A stretch of DNA of 64,000 bases from Pseudonocardiaceae bacterium YIM PH 21723 (GTDB lineage: Bacteria; Actinomycetota; Actinomycetes; Mycobacteriales; Pseudonocardiaceae), in the NCBI GenBank assembly GCA_003600225.1, contig QZFT01000029.1, forward strand, positions 39,637-103,636, in the 5' to 3' direction. The translations under genes were made by a program, and so were the position numbers. Positions 32,873 to 43,800 of the stretch are shown here, piece after piece; the stretch's first letter is position 1, and every line of letters begins with the position of its first letter. Under the pieces are notes generated by a model. The model was not told the DNA's origin, ran no database searches, and saw nothing but the letters and a program-made list of their open reading frames with translations.

Positions 32873-35800
32873 GTGTCGGCCTCAGCAGGGCAGCCGGAAC
32901 CGGGATCATCTCCGAATCGACCTCAGTGGTACCAGGATTCGCCCTCCCCATTCCCCTGGGAGCAGGATGGCCTGGACCACGTCCGACGGCTCATGCCGCC
33001 CGCCGAGCCCTACCGCGCCTGGGCCACCTTTCAATTCGCTGAGAACAGCGGGCGTGTCTGGGAGTGCGATCTGCTGATCGCGACCACCGGTGGGTTGTAT
33101 CTGGTGGAGCTCAAGGCACACCCAGGTACGGCAGTGGGCAAGGGACGTAACTGGAAGTTCAAGCAGCCGGGTGACGCCAAGCCTCTCGGGTTGAGAAATC
33201 CGCTGTTCCTGACCGACATCAAGTCCAAGAGTCTCAAGAGTCTGTTGAGCGACACGGCAAACCGGTTGAGGGACAAGGGAACCATCCCCAAGGACGTCCG
33301 GATCCCCATGATCGAACCTGCGGTGTTCCTGTCCGCGCCGGACTTGAAGTCCGAGTTGGTCGAGGAGCAGACCTTCGGCATCTACGGTCGCGATGACTGT
33401 GAGACCGGGTTGCAGTGGATCTGGCGGGATCTGCTGAACAGGCCACCGCAGGGTGAACCGATTCAGGCGGAGTTCTCTCGCGATGTCCTGCCACTGCTAC
33501 TCGACGAAATCGGTATCGCACCGGCCGCCGCACACCTGAACTTCGGCGATGACTGGGAACTGAGTTCCGAGATCCTCAACCTCGGACCTACCTGGGAAGA
33601 CCGGCTGGCCACCAACAGGAGCCTGGCCAAGGAGGAGGGCCGGGCGAGGATCTACCTCATCCAGCACCAGGCCTCAGCGGAGGGCCGTCGAGCCGTCGAG
33701 CGTGCCGCTCAACGTGAGTATCAGCTGCTGAGCGGGATCAACCACCGTGGCATCGTCCGACCCAAGCTGCTGCGCGATCATCGAGGCTGCCCGGCGATCC
33801 TGTTCGAACATCGTGAATCCGACCTGTCGCTGGACGCCTATCTGGAGCTGCATGGCAACCAGCTGACCCTGGCAGACCGGCTCGGATTGGTCCGCCAGCT
33901 AGCCGAGGCGATGTGTTACGCGCACAGCCAATCGCTGTACCACCGTGCACTGACGCCGAGTGCCGTCTACGTCAGTGCACGGTCGGACGGATCACGGCCG
34001 GTATTGCGGATCATCGACTGGCAGACCGCTGCCCGGGACTTCGACACCACGGGCTTGTCCTCCATTGGCAAGACCACGCTCACCGGCGAACACCTCAACC
34101 CGAACGCAGAGCTGTACCTGGCTCCCGAGTTCGAGGCCGATGACGTCGAGCCGGTGGACCTGGACGTGTTCGGGTTGGGGGCTTTGGCCTACCTACTCAT
34201 CTCCGGGCAGCCGCCAGCAGCCACCCGCAGTGCGTTGGGCGATCGGCTTCGCGAAGACAAGGGCCTACATCTGTTCGCCGTGATCGATGGCGTCTCGGAT
34301 GAACTCGATCAACTGGTCTTCCGTGCCACGCGCAACGATCCGGTGGACCGGATCGCGACCGCCGAGGTCTTCCGAAACGGACTAGACGCGGCCGAACACG
34401 ACTCCGTGTCCCCAGAGGCGCAGTCAACCGTTGACCTGCTGACTTCGGTGTCGGGGCAGACTGTCGACGGGGACTGGGTGGTCGATCGGGTGCTGGGTAC
34501 CGGGGCCACCGCACGTGCGCTACTGGTATCGCGGACCGACAGTGACAATGACGGCAACCAGACCGTGCAGCGCCGGGTCTTCAAGGTCGCTTTGGATGAG
34601 GACAAAGCCGACCGACTGCGTGCCGAGGCCAGGGCGCTGGAGAACATCGGTGGTGGAGTCGTCATCCGGCTGCTGGGCGGGCCCCGCGAGGTAGCCGGGC
34701 GCACCGTACTTGAGCTTGAGTACGCGGGTGGTGACGATCTTGACGGGCAAACCCTTGGCACTGTGATCAGGTCCGATGGCAGCCTGACCTATCACAACCT
34801 GCAGCGGTATGGAAACGATCTGTTCCGTGCGCTGGATCAGTTGGCGGGCAAGGGGATCCGGCACCGCGATCTCAAGCCGGACAACTTCGGCATCTTCCGG
34901 CGAGCCGATCGATCGACTCAGCTGATGCTGTTCGACTTCTCGCTCGCCGACGCTTCGGACCGGGACATCAAGGCAGGAACCCGGGGTTATCTGGACCCGT
35001 TCCTTGGTTCCGCCAGGCGACCGGTGTACGACGATCATGCCGAGCGATATGCAGCGGCGGTGACGTTGCACGAGATGGCATCCCGGCAACGCCCGGTGTG
35101 GGGTGACGGGATCGTGGCACCGCTGCAGTCCGATGACGTCGTGCCCACGATTGCGGCAGACGTCTTCGACTCCGCCTTGCGTGATGGCCTCACCCGGTTC
35201 TTCCTCCGGGCCTTCCACCGGGATGTGGATCACCGCTTCGACAGCTTCCGGCAGATGGAGGAGGCCTGGCGGGCGGTGTTCACCGAGGCGGACGCGGCCG
35301 CCCCGCCCACGACGCCGGCCACCGCCAACCTGGTGGATACGGAAACCCTGAAGGCACAACGGGATGCCGCTGCCGAGGCCGCGCAGCTGGACACCCTGCT
35401 GGACGCGGCAGGACTGTCGCCGCGAGCAGTGTCGGTGGCGCATTCCTTCTCCGCCACCACCGTTGAGGAACTGCTCCAGGTTCCCCGGCACAAGATCGCC
35501 AAGGCGCGCGGCGCAGGCGCGGCGGTTCGTAAGGAGCTGAACGGCAGGCACAAGCAGTGGTCACAGGCCCTGCAGGTCAGCCAGGCCCAGCAGCTCATCG
35601 GATTCGACGGCCAGCTGAGCGTCGACGACCTGGTCACCATACTGACGCCGGTCGGCACCCGCCGCGGATCCAGCAAGGCGGACGTGATCAAGCAGGCCCT
35701 GGGTCTCGTCGATGGTGATGAACACCCGTTGGTGTGGCCGACGCAGGCTGAGGTGGCAGGCAAGGTAGGCCTGACTCAGGCCGCAGTGTCCCGGCATCTG

Positions 35801-37240
35801 CGCCTGGCTGCCGCGGACTGGGCGGGGGATGAGCGCCTGGCCCCGGTACGTCGGCTTTTGGTGGAGCTCTGCACCGAGGCCGGCCGGATCATGACCGTCC
35901 GGGAACTGGCCGCCGCACTGCGTGTTCGCCGCGGTGCATCCGACGACGACCCGGAGCGCAGCCTCGCCCGGGCGATGGCCGTCGTCCGCGCCGCAGTGGA
36001 GGCCGAGGTGTGGGATGGCACTTCCGGCCCGATGGCCGATACCGGCCCCCGGCTCGCCGTGGTCCGGCGTGGGGAGCGGGTACTCGTCGCGCTGGAGTCT
36101 CTGTCCGGAGGTACGGATCCGAGCGCGCCTGAGCTGGCCGATTACGCGCTGGCATTGGGAAAGCAGGCCGATCAGCTGGTGATCTGGGAGCCGTTGCCCG
36201 GGCGCGGTGTCGTGGTGCGTGAACTGCGTGCCGTTGAGGTTCCGGATGGCATGGCGACCTTTGCCGATACCCGGCTTGTCGGACTGGCGGCGGCAATGTC
36301 CGAGAACGCGGAGGCCTCGCCGCGGCTGGAGCTCTACCCCCGGGAGTTGCCGCTGGCCCAGGCATTGCGCATTTCGCAGGCCGGAGCGGGAGTCCGCCGG
36401 GATCGTGGCATCACCGTGGACGAACTCAAGACCAAGGTTCGAGCCCGGTTCCCGGCATTGGACCTGGGCGCCTCGGTCACCTACGTGCAGCTGGAGACCG
36501 CGTTGCACAAGGCGGGCTTCCCGCTGCAGTACGACGTCACCGAACGGAAGTTCCACCTCCCCAAGGTGGAGCAGTCCGTACTGGCGAGATCGTCCAGCAT
36601 CTCGCTGACCACCATGGTCGGCGGTGTGCTGACCGCGCGTGAGGTGGTGGCGTCCAAGCTGACCAGCGCGGTTCAACGCGGGGGCTTCCTGGCATTGACC
36701 CTGCGTGGTGGGGAGCTGCCCGGCACGGCCGCGATGCTCGCCGCCCGATTCCCGGTGCAGCCGGTCGATGTCGATCAGGAGTTCCTGCGTACGTTCCGGG
36801 CTTTGGCGGACGAGCGTGGTGCTGACTGGCAGAAGGTGCGCACCTTGGATCTTCGGCTCAGTGCCACCGGTGAGCCCACCCCTGGACTCGCTTCGTTCGC
36901 GCGTAAGGCGTGGGACGGGGTGCGGAGCCGGGTGGACGAGCTGAACGGGGCCGGCGAAACGGTGCTGCTGTTGCATCACCTCAGCCTGTTGCAGCGCTAC
37001 TACCAGTGGGGCGGGCGAGAGTTCCTCACTGAGCTGCAGAACGACGCTCGGTATCGCAGCAGCCCACATGGGCTGTGGTTGTTGTGCCCGGCCGAGAACG
37101 AGAAGCACGACCCTCATCTCGATGATCGCATCGTGGTCGAGTGCACCGACTCCAGCGAGTGGGCGGTGCTCAGCAAGAAATTCCTGAATGCATTGCGCGG
37201 ACAGCCGGACAAGACGGCATCGGCTCTGGGGGCGGAATGA
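32873..37240 (+). CDS. pglW: BREX type 2 (Pgl) serine/threonine kinase PglW
   Basis: A 1455-residue protein, the usual PglW length. The start WYQDSPSPFPWEQDGLDHVR is family-typical. A NERD-type nuclease-related domain has D66 and E79-x-K81 (WECDLLIATTGGLYLVELK). A first kinase-like domain reads HRALTPSAVYV near 357 with IIDW for the DFG, so it lacks the catalytic Asp. A second kinase domain has a Gly loop (VLGTGATARALLV near 541), HRDLKPDN at 664 and FDFSLAD, and looks active. The C-terminal third has helix-hairpin-helix and helix-turn-helix-like parts. PglW phosphorylates target proteins in phage growth limitation. GTG 32873 (AAGGGGG 10 nt upstream) is preferred to ATG 32750, which would overlap the nuclease gene. 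Confidence 0.93.
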   Translation: MSASAGQPEPGSSPNRPQWYQDSPSPFPWEQDGLDHVRRLMPPAEPYRAWATFQFAENSGRVWECDLLIATTGGLYLVELKAHPGTAVGKGRNWKFKQPGDAKPLGLRNPLFLTDIKSKSLKSLLSDTANRLRDKGTIPKDVRIPMIEPAVFLSAPDLKSELVEEQTFGIYGRDDCETGLQWIWRDLLNRPPQGEPIQAEFSRDVLPLLLDEIGIAPAAAHLNFGDDWELSSEILNLGPTWEDRLATNRSLAKEEGRARIYLIQHQASAEGRRAVERAAQREYQLLSGINHRGIVRPKLLRDHRGCPAILFEHRESDLSLDAYLELHGNQLTLADRLGLVRQLAEAMCYAHSQSLYHRALTPSAVYVSARSDGSRPVLRIIDWQTAARDFDTTGLSSIGKTTLTGEHLNPNAELYLAPEFEADDVEPVDLDVFGLGALAYLLISGQPPAATRSALGDRLREDKGLHLFAVIDGVSDELDQLVFRATRNDPVDRIATAEVFRNGLDAAEHDSVSPEAQSTVDLLTSVSGQTVDGDWVVDRVLGTGATARALLVSRTDSDNDGNQTVQRRVFKVALDEDKADRLRAEARALENIGGGVVIRLLGGPREVAGRTVLELEYAGGDDLDGQTLGTVIRSDGSLTYHNLQRYGNDLFRALDQLAGKGIRHRDLKPDNFGIFRRADRSTQLMLFDFSLADASDRDIKAGTRGYLDPFLGSARRPVYDDHAERYAAAVTLHEMASRQRPVWGDGIVAPLQSDDVVPTIAADVFDSALRDGLTRFFLRAFHRDVDHRFDSFRQMEEAWRAVFTEADAAAPPTTPATANLVDTETLKAQRDAAAEAAQLDTLLDAAGLSPRAVSVAHSFSATTVEELLQVPRHKIAKARGAGAAVRKELNGRHKQWSQALQVSQAQQLIGFDGQLSVDDLVTILTPVGTRRGSSKADVIKQALGLVDGDEHPLVWPTQAEVAGKVGLTQAAVSRHLRLAAADWAGDERLAPVRRLLVELCTEAGRIMTVRELAAALRVRRGASDDDPERSLARAMAVVRAAVEAEVWDGTSGPMADTGPRLAVVRRGERVLVALESLSGGTDPSAPELADYALALGKQADQLVIWEPLPGRGVVVRELRAVEVPDGMATFADTRLVGLAAAMSENAEASPRLELYPRELPLAQALRISQAGAGVRRDRGITVDELKTKVRARFPALDLGASVTYVQLETALHKAGFPLQYDVTERKFHLPKVEQSVLARSSSISLTTMVGGVLTAREVVASKLTSAVQRGGFLALTLRGGELPGTAAMLAARFPVQPVDVDQEFLRTFRALADERGADWQKVRTLDLRLSATGEPTPGLASFARKAWDGVRSRVDELNGAGETVLLLHHLSLLQRYYQWGGREFLTELQNDARYRSSPHGLWLLCPAENEKHDPHLDDRIVVECTDSSEWAVLSKKFLNALRGQPDKTASALGAE

Positions 37241-40200
37241 CCACGACGGGTGATGAGGCAATGACGACGACCAAGAGCCTTGATCTGGACCAGCTGGTGA
37301 AGGATCTGCGCAAGCAGGTGCTGGTGCTCCAAGACGACCTGCGGGTCGAGAGCGAGCAGACGCGATTCGCCGGCCAGTTGCGCGCCGAATACGACCAGGC
37401 ACGCAAGGCCGACCGTACTGCGGCCACCTATGAGACCTGGCGCGAAGATCGGATCACCCAGGTGGCAGCCGCCTGGGTGCTCGGCACGGTTTTCGTCCGA
37501 TTCTGTGAAGACAACGCCCTGATTGAGTCGCCGTTCCTAGCGGGTCCGGGCGAGCAGCTGGTCGAAGCCGAGGAGCGGCACGAAGCCTACTTCCGCGCGA
37601 ATCCCCGGGACAACGACCGGGACTGGCTGATCGCCGCGTTCCGTCACCTGTCCGAGTCCCACCCGACGGCGGCCGGCCTGTTCAATCGGGGTCACAACCC
37701 GCTGTGGGAGATCGAGCCGTCCTTCGAGGCCGCCACCGCGTTGCTGCAGTTCTGGCGCAGGCGTGGCGACGACGGCGAAATCCGCTACGACTTCACCGAT
37801 ACCGCGTGGGACACCCGATTCCTGGGCGATCTCTACCAGGATCTGTCGGAACACGCCCGGAAGACCTACGCGCTGCTGCAGACCCCGGAGTTCGTCGAGG
37901 AGTTCATCCTCGACTTGACCCTGGAACCGGCCGTCACGGAGTTCGGCCTGCCGGGCCTGCGCACCATCGACCCGGCCTGCGGTTCAGGCCACTTCCTGCT
38001 GGGCATCTTCGACCGGCTGTTGACCAAGTGGCGGGCCAAGGAACCAGGCACGGACGACTGGGAGCTGATTCGTCGTTCGCTGGAATCGGTACACGGCTGC
38101 GACAAGAACCCGTTCGCGGTGTCCATCGCCCGGTTCCGGCTGTTGGTCGCGGTGCTGCACGCGGCTGGGAAGGCCCCGCTGCGGCAGGCGGCGGCGTTCC
38201 CGATCAATATCGCCGTCGGCGACTCGTTGATGCACGGGCGTGGTGCGCCGGGTATTCAGGACCAGCTGTTCTCCGTGGATGACGCGCACACCTACGCGAC
38301 GGAGGATGTTCGCGACTTTGTTAACGCGAATGATCTGCTTGGGAGAAGTAGCTACCACGTCGTTGTGGGAAATCCGCCATACATTACCGTTAGTGACTCT
38401 CAAGAGCGTAAAAATTATAAATCCTATCTGTCTGCATATCGAGAGTATTCCCTGGCTGCCCCCTTTGCTGAGTTGATCTTCAAGCTCGCAATTCGAGACG
38501 ATAGCGGCCGTAAATCAGGGTATTCTGGTCAAATAACTTCGAATTCATTTATGAAGCGCGAATTTGGCCGAAAGCTCATTGAAGAAGTTTTTCCAAAGTA
38601 TTCGTTGACGCACGTCATTGATACTTCTGGTGCTTATATACCGGGGCATGGCACGCCGACGGTTATACTTATTGGGCGGAGCTGCCTCCCTGGTTTGGGT
38701 GGTTCTATACGTGTCGTCGAGGGGATTCGTGGCGAACCTTCCACTCCTACTGAGCCTACTGAGGGGCTTGTCTGGAAAAGCATATTGAAGCAATGGGATA
38801 TGCCGGAAAGTGAGTCTGATTGGATATCGGTAACGGATGCTCGCATGGAGCGATTTATTGCCTTTCCGTGGTCCATTTCTGGTGGTGGGGCGGCTGAGCT
38901 GAAGGCCTACCTGGAAGACGGGTTGCCTAAGCTTCGCGGGATGATTGCCGAGGCCGGTTTGGCGGTAATTACTGGAGAAGATTCGGCGTTCGCGGCCGGT
39001 AATGCTAGGCACCTGATGCATAAAGGAGTGGGGGTTGCGCTTGGTGCTGAAGGTTCGGATATTCGAGATTGGCGCTTGAATAGATTTTCGCCTACCTTCT
39101 CGCCGTATGATGCTGTTTGGAATTTGGAAAGTGAGAAATCCGCAGAGAGCACACTGCGACTGTTGTGGCCACTGAAAGATATTTTGCATTCTCGAAAAAA
39201 ATTCAGCATATCCCTCAGGGATAGAGGAAATAGTTGGTATGAGTGGAGGGAGTTGTATCGGTCAAAATTGACTTGTGAACGATCGATCGGCTTTCCTTTG
39301 GTGGCTAGTCACAATCATTTCTTTATGGTAAATGGCGGGATTGCTGTAAAGCATTCTGCTTCTATTGTTGTGTTGCCGGGTGGTGCTGTAAAGGATGATT
39401 TCCTGAGACTCTTGGGAGTACTCAATTCTTCCGTTGCATGCTTTTGGTTGAAACAGGTCTGTTACCCCAAAGGCGGTGACCCTGTCGGTGACGATGGGGC
39501 TCGCGTGAGTACGGAAGCCTGGTCTGATCGATATGAATTTACCGCGACCAAGCTGCAGGAATTCCCGCTACCTGAACGGTTTCCGTTGAACCTCGGGCGA
39601 GTGTTGGATTCGCTCGCACAAAATCATGCAGCTGCAGATCCAAAGACGCTATGTGATCGGCAGACTCCTCACCGGTCCGATCTGAATACCGGCAGGGCTG
39701 AACAGGAGCAGATCCGGCAGCGGATGATCGCTCTGCAGGAGGAGCTGGACTGGCAGGTCTACGGGTTCTACAACCTGCTCAACACCACCGAGACTGCTAA
39801 GGCCGTCTCCAATGACTTCGACAGCGTACCGGCGGTCGAGCTTGGCCAACGGGCCTTCGAGATCGTCCTAGCCCGCAAAGTCAAAGCAGGAGTAGCCGAA
39901 ACCGGCTGGTTCGACCGTCATCACGGCTCCAAACCGATCACCGAGATCCCCGCCCATTGGCCGCAGTGGTACCAGGACTTGGTCCAGGCGAGGATCGACA
40001 TCATCGAGAGCCGCCGGGACATCGCGCTGATCGAGCGGCCCGAGTGCAAGCGGCGTTGGTCCAGCCAACCGTGGGAGAAGCGTGAAGCAGAGGCGCTGCG
40101 TACCTGGATGCTGGATCGCTGTGAACAACCAGAACTCTGGTTCGCTCGCCGTGATGGCATGAAGCAACCGCGTACCCGCACGGTGAGTCAGCTCGCCGAC

Positions 40201-40881
40201 GCCTTCCGCACTGACGCGGACATGCAGGCCGTCGCGCAGCTGTATGCCACGGACCACCTGGAGCAGCGAGAGCTGACCCTGGCCCAGGTGCTGGAGAAGA
40301 TCATCGCTGATCAGCATGTTCCCTACCTGGCCGCCATGCGCTACAAGGACAGTGGACTGCGTAAGCGCGCCCAGTGGGAACAGGTCTGGGAGTTGCAGCG
40401 CGAAGAGGACCGCACCGGCACCCGGCTCGACATTCCTGTGCCACCCAAGTACGGCACCGGGGATTTCCGCAAGACCAGCTACTGGTCGCAGCGGGGCAAG
40501 CTCGACGTGCCTAAGGAGCGTTTCATCTCCTATCTGGAGGCCAGTCCCGATTCCGACCCGACGCTGCTGCTCGGCTGGGCCGGTTGGGACCACAAGGACC
40601 AGGCACAGGCGCTGGTCAACCTGGTCAACGACCGTAGTGACGAGGCCGGTTGGGACACCGATCGGCTGACACCGTTGCTGGCCGGGCTGGCCGAGGTAAT
40701 GCCCTGGGTCGCACAGTGGCATGGCGAACACGATGAGGACTGGGGCGGTATCCCTGCTCAGGAGTACCAGGCATTCCTGGATGAGCAACTTACAAAGCAC
40801 CACCTCACCGAAGAGACATTGCGAGACTGGCGTCCGGCCGCGGGCCGTGGCGGCCGCAAGGCTAGGGAAGTGAACGCGTGA
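37237..40881 (+). CDS. pglX: BREX type 2 adenine-specific DNA methyltransferase PglX (mosaic)
   Basis: A 1214-residue protein. SAM-binding motif I is DPACGSGHFLLG (from residue 245) and catalytic motif IV is NPPY (379-382), with VHGCDKNPFAVSIARFRLL between. It methylates adenine in host DNA at a site set by its specificity region and is needed for BREX exclusion. Codons from about 358 to 807 (nt about 38310-39655) are far more AT-rich than both ends: hand counts on two 60-base lines gave 42% and 35% GC, against 63% in the N-terminal part. That span covers NPPY and the target-recognition region, so it looks like a domain replacement. ATG 37237 overlaps the pglW stop by 4 nt. Confidence 0.93.
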   Translation: MTTTGDEAMTTTKSLDLDQLVKDLRKQVLVLQDDLRVESEQTRFAGQLRAEYDQARKADRTAATYETWREDRITQVAAAWVLGTVFVRFCEDNALIESPFLAGPGEQLVEAEERHEAYFRANPRDNDRDWLIAAFRHLSESHPTAAGLFNRGHNPLWEIEPSFEAATALLQFWRRRGDDGEIRYDFTDTAWDTRFLGDLYQDLSEHARKTYALLQTPEFVEEFILDLTLEPAVTEFGLPGLRTIDPACGSGHFLLGIFDRLLTKWRAKEPGTDDWELIRRSLESVHGCDKNPFAVSIARFRLLVAVLHAAGKAPLRQAAAFPINIAVGDSLMHGRGAPGIQDQLFSVDDAHTYATEDVRDFVNANDLLGRSSYHVVVGNPPYITVSDSQERKNYKSYLSAYREYSLAAPFAELIFKLAIRDDSGRKSGYSGQITSNSFMKREFGRKLIEEVFPKYSLTHVIDTSGAYIPGHGTPTVILIGRSCLPGLGGSIRVVEGIRGEPSTPTEPTEGLVWKSILKQWDMPESESDWISVTDARMERFIAFPWSISGGGAAELKAYLEDGLPKLRGMIAEAGLAVITGEDSAFAAGNARHLMHKGVGVALGAEGSDIRDWRLNRFSPTFSPYDAVWNLESEKSAESTLRLLWPLKDILHSRKKFSISLRDRGNSWYEWRELYRSKLTCERSIGFPLVASHNHFFMVNGGIAVKHSASIVVLPGGAVKDDFLRLLGVLNSSVACFWLKQVCYPKGGDPVGDDGARVSTEAWSDRYEFTATKLQEFPLPERFPLNLGRVLDSLAQNHAAADPKTLCDRQTPHRSDLNTGRAEQEQIRQRMIALQEELDWQVYGFYNLLNTTETAKAVSNDFDSVPAVELGQRAFEIVLARKVKAGVAETGWFDRHHGSKPITEIPAHWPQWYQDLVQARIDIIESRRDIALIERPECKRRWSSQPWEKREAEALRTWMLDRCEQPELWFARRDGMKQPRTRTVSQLADAFRTDADMQAVAQLYATDHLEQRELTLAQVLEKIIADQHVPYLAAMRYKDSGLRKRAQWEQVWELQREEDRTGTRLDIPVPPKYGTGDFRKTSYWSQRGKLDVPKERFISYLEASPDSDPTLLLGWAGWDHKDQAQALVNLVNDRSDEAGWDTDRLTPLLAGLAEVMPWVAQWHGEHDEDWGGIPAQEYQAFLDEQLTKHHLTEETLRDWRPAAGRGGRKAREVNA
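38310..39655. other. AT-rich insert-like segment within pglX
   Basis: The stretch is rich in AAA, ATT and TTG codons that are rare elsewhere in the window, yet the pglX frame stays open throughout. The edges are approximate, judged by the shift in third-position bases. It corresponds to the methyltransferase motif IV and target-recognition part. Confidence 0.85.
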
Positions 40882-43800
40882 CTGAGATCTACCTCCGCGA
40901 TGTTCTGGCGCTGCCGGAGTCGGTGCACGCCAGCGACTTCAAGGTCGCCCTGGTCGATGGGTTCACCGAGACCGAGGCCCGGGTCAACGAGTACGTCGTC
41001 ACCGAGCAGCTGCAGGAGGCGTTCGGCAAGGCACTGTCGATCGTCGGTAAGGCCGTGCGCGACGGTTCCTCGCACGCCGCGTACCTGCACGGATCATTCG
41101 GCGCCGGTAAGAGCCACTTCCTGACCGTGCTGCATGCAGTGCTCAACAACGAACCGATTGCCCGGCGCAAGCCGAACCTGCAACCGATCATTGCCGAGCA
41201 CGACGGGTGGCTGGGCAACAAGCGGTTTCTCATGGTGCCGTACCACCTGGTGGGTGCCGCCGACATTGATTCCGCGGTGCTGGGCGGATACGTCCGCACG
41301 ATTCGTAAGCTGCATCCGGACCAGCCGACGCCGGCCGTGTACCGGGCCGACTACATGCTGCAGGACGCGCTGCGGCAGCGACAGTTCCTGGCCGACGACG
41401 TCAAGTTCGCCGAGTGGCTCGGGACGACGGCACCTGCCACCGTGCACGATGTCGACGACCTTGAGGTGATCGAGGAAGCTCACGTCAGTGGCTGGACGAC
41501 TGCAGAGCTGGACCGGGCCTTCAAAGCCCCGGCAGGTGATCCGCTGCGCAACCAGCTGATCTCCACGCTGCTCTCCGGACCGATGTCCAGCTATATCCGC
41601 GGTGCCAGTGGTGACGCCGAGGCGTTCATTCCGCTGGAGAACGGCCTCAGCGTGATCAGCAGGCATGCCCGGGACCTCGGTTACGACGGACTGATTCTGT
41701 TCCTGGACGAGCTGATCCTCTGGCTCCAGGCGCACATGTCCAATCAGGACTTCCTGAACAACCAGGTCAGCAAGCTGGTCAAGCTGATCGAGTCCGGCGA
41801 CGCCGACCGGGTATTGCCGATCGTCTCCTTCATCTCCCGGCAGCGGGACCTGTCCAAACTGGTCGGTGAGGACGTCACCGGTGCGGACGTGAAGAACCTT
41901 GAGGCGCAGGTCCAGTACCTTGCCGAGCGGTTCGACTATGTGCCGCTGGAGGACCGCAACCTTCCGGCGATCATCAAGGAGCGCATGCTCCGGCCGTTGC
42001 CTGGCAAGGAGTCTGAGCTCCAGCAGGCCTTCGCCGAGCTGGAGTCTGCCAAGGCCGCCGATCGCGAGGTGTTGCTCGACACCGCGGGCGCTACCGGCTC
42101 GACCTGGCAGGACTTCCGCGACGTCTACCCGCTCTCACCTGCACTGCTCAACGTGCTTGTCGCACTCTCCGGCGCGTTGCAGCGGGAGCGCACCGGTCTG
42201 AAGCTGCTGCAGCAAATGCTCTACCGGCGCCGGGCGGACATGAAGCTCGGCGAGCTGATCCCGCTGGGTGACCTGTGGGACGTGCTGGCAGAGGGCAGCA
42301 CCAGCGAGGCGTTCACCGATCGGCTCCGTGAGGAGGCCGCGTCGGCGCAGCGGTTCTACACCAGGGTCCGGACCTACCTGCTGGACAAGTACGGAGCCGA
42401 GAACAGCCGGGAGTTCATCGCGGTTGATCGGTTCGTCAAGACACTGATGCTGTCCGCGCTTGCGCCGAACGTACCCGCGCTGACCCGGCTGACCGGGGCA
42501 CGGCTGGCCGCGTTGAACCACGGTTCGCTGCAGACCCGGACGATCACCCCCGGTGCCATGGCGGTGCGCCACCTGCGAGATCTGCTGGCCGAGTTCGGCG
42601 AACTGCGCGCAGAGGGAGATGAGGACCCGGTCTTCACTCTCCAGCTGTCCGACCTGCCGATTGAGCCGTTGCTGGACGCTGTCGGTGAACAGGACAGCGT
42701 CGGAGCTCGGCGTATCTGGGTGAAGCGGCAGCTGTGGACACAGCTGGGGATCGGCAATCCGGCCGACTTCGTCGGTGAGCGGGAGATCGTGTGGAAGGGC
42801 TCGCGGCGTACCGCCGAGTTCGTCTTCGGCAATGTCCGGGAGCACGATGATCTTCCTGATCAGCAATTCGAGCCCAGCCTCGCCGGTCGAATCCGCTTCG
42901 TCCTGGACTACCCCTTCGACCGGGATCACTCGCCGGCCTATGACGTGGCTCGTGTGCACTCCCTCCAGCGTTCAGGCGCCACGTCCCCCACGCTGGTGTG
43001 GCTGCCGCATTTCTTCTCAGCACAGAAGTCGGCGCAGCTGGGCAGGTTGTTGAAGATCCAGTACCTGCTGGAACGGGACCGGCTTGCCGATTATGCGGGC
43101 ACGATGTCCGAGGACAACCGGATCAAGGTCCGGCATCAGCTGCAGGCTCAGCGGGACAACCTTGAATCGCAGCTGTCGGCGGCGTTGCGGCAGCTCTACG
43201 GCATCTCCAGCCCTGAAGACTCGGTCGTCGGCGAGAATGTCGGTGAAGAGGGACACGTATTCAGCCTGCAACCCGGGTATCGCCCACGCCTGCTGGGCGG
43301 AGCGACGTTCGAGTTCAACGCGCTCGCCCTAGCCGACGGATTGTTCGACAGCCTGTACCCGAAACACCCCAACTTCGACCCGACCGGCAGCCGTAAGCCG
43401 GTGACAGGCGGCGAGTTGCGCACGGTACTCGGCTGGCTCGCACGCGCTATGGAAGACGGCCAGCGCAGGACGGTCGTGGACAAGGCGACCTTGCCGCTCG
43501 TCCGCCGGATCGTGCACCCGCTGGAGCTCGGTGAGGTGTCCGACGGGCCGCTGAACGTGTCTATCGAGTGGCGACGCCGGATCGAGCAGTGCGCCACCCA
43601 GAACGGGCTCACCGGTGATTTCCGGGTGGAGGACATCACCGCCTGGATCCAGGAACTCGGATACACCGGTCTGGATCGGCCGGTGATGGGACTGCTCATC
43701 TCCTGCTACGCCATGTTGTCCGACCGCGCCTGGGTGCTACACGGCTCACTGCTGCCTGAGCCGCCTGATCTGGATCGTATCGGTCCCGGTCACGCGCTGC

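Noticed and set aside
37225..37260. A G-tract at the pglX start as a phase-variation switch
   Set aside because: The run is only five G, too short to be likely to slip; Streptomyces pglX switching involves longer tracts.
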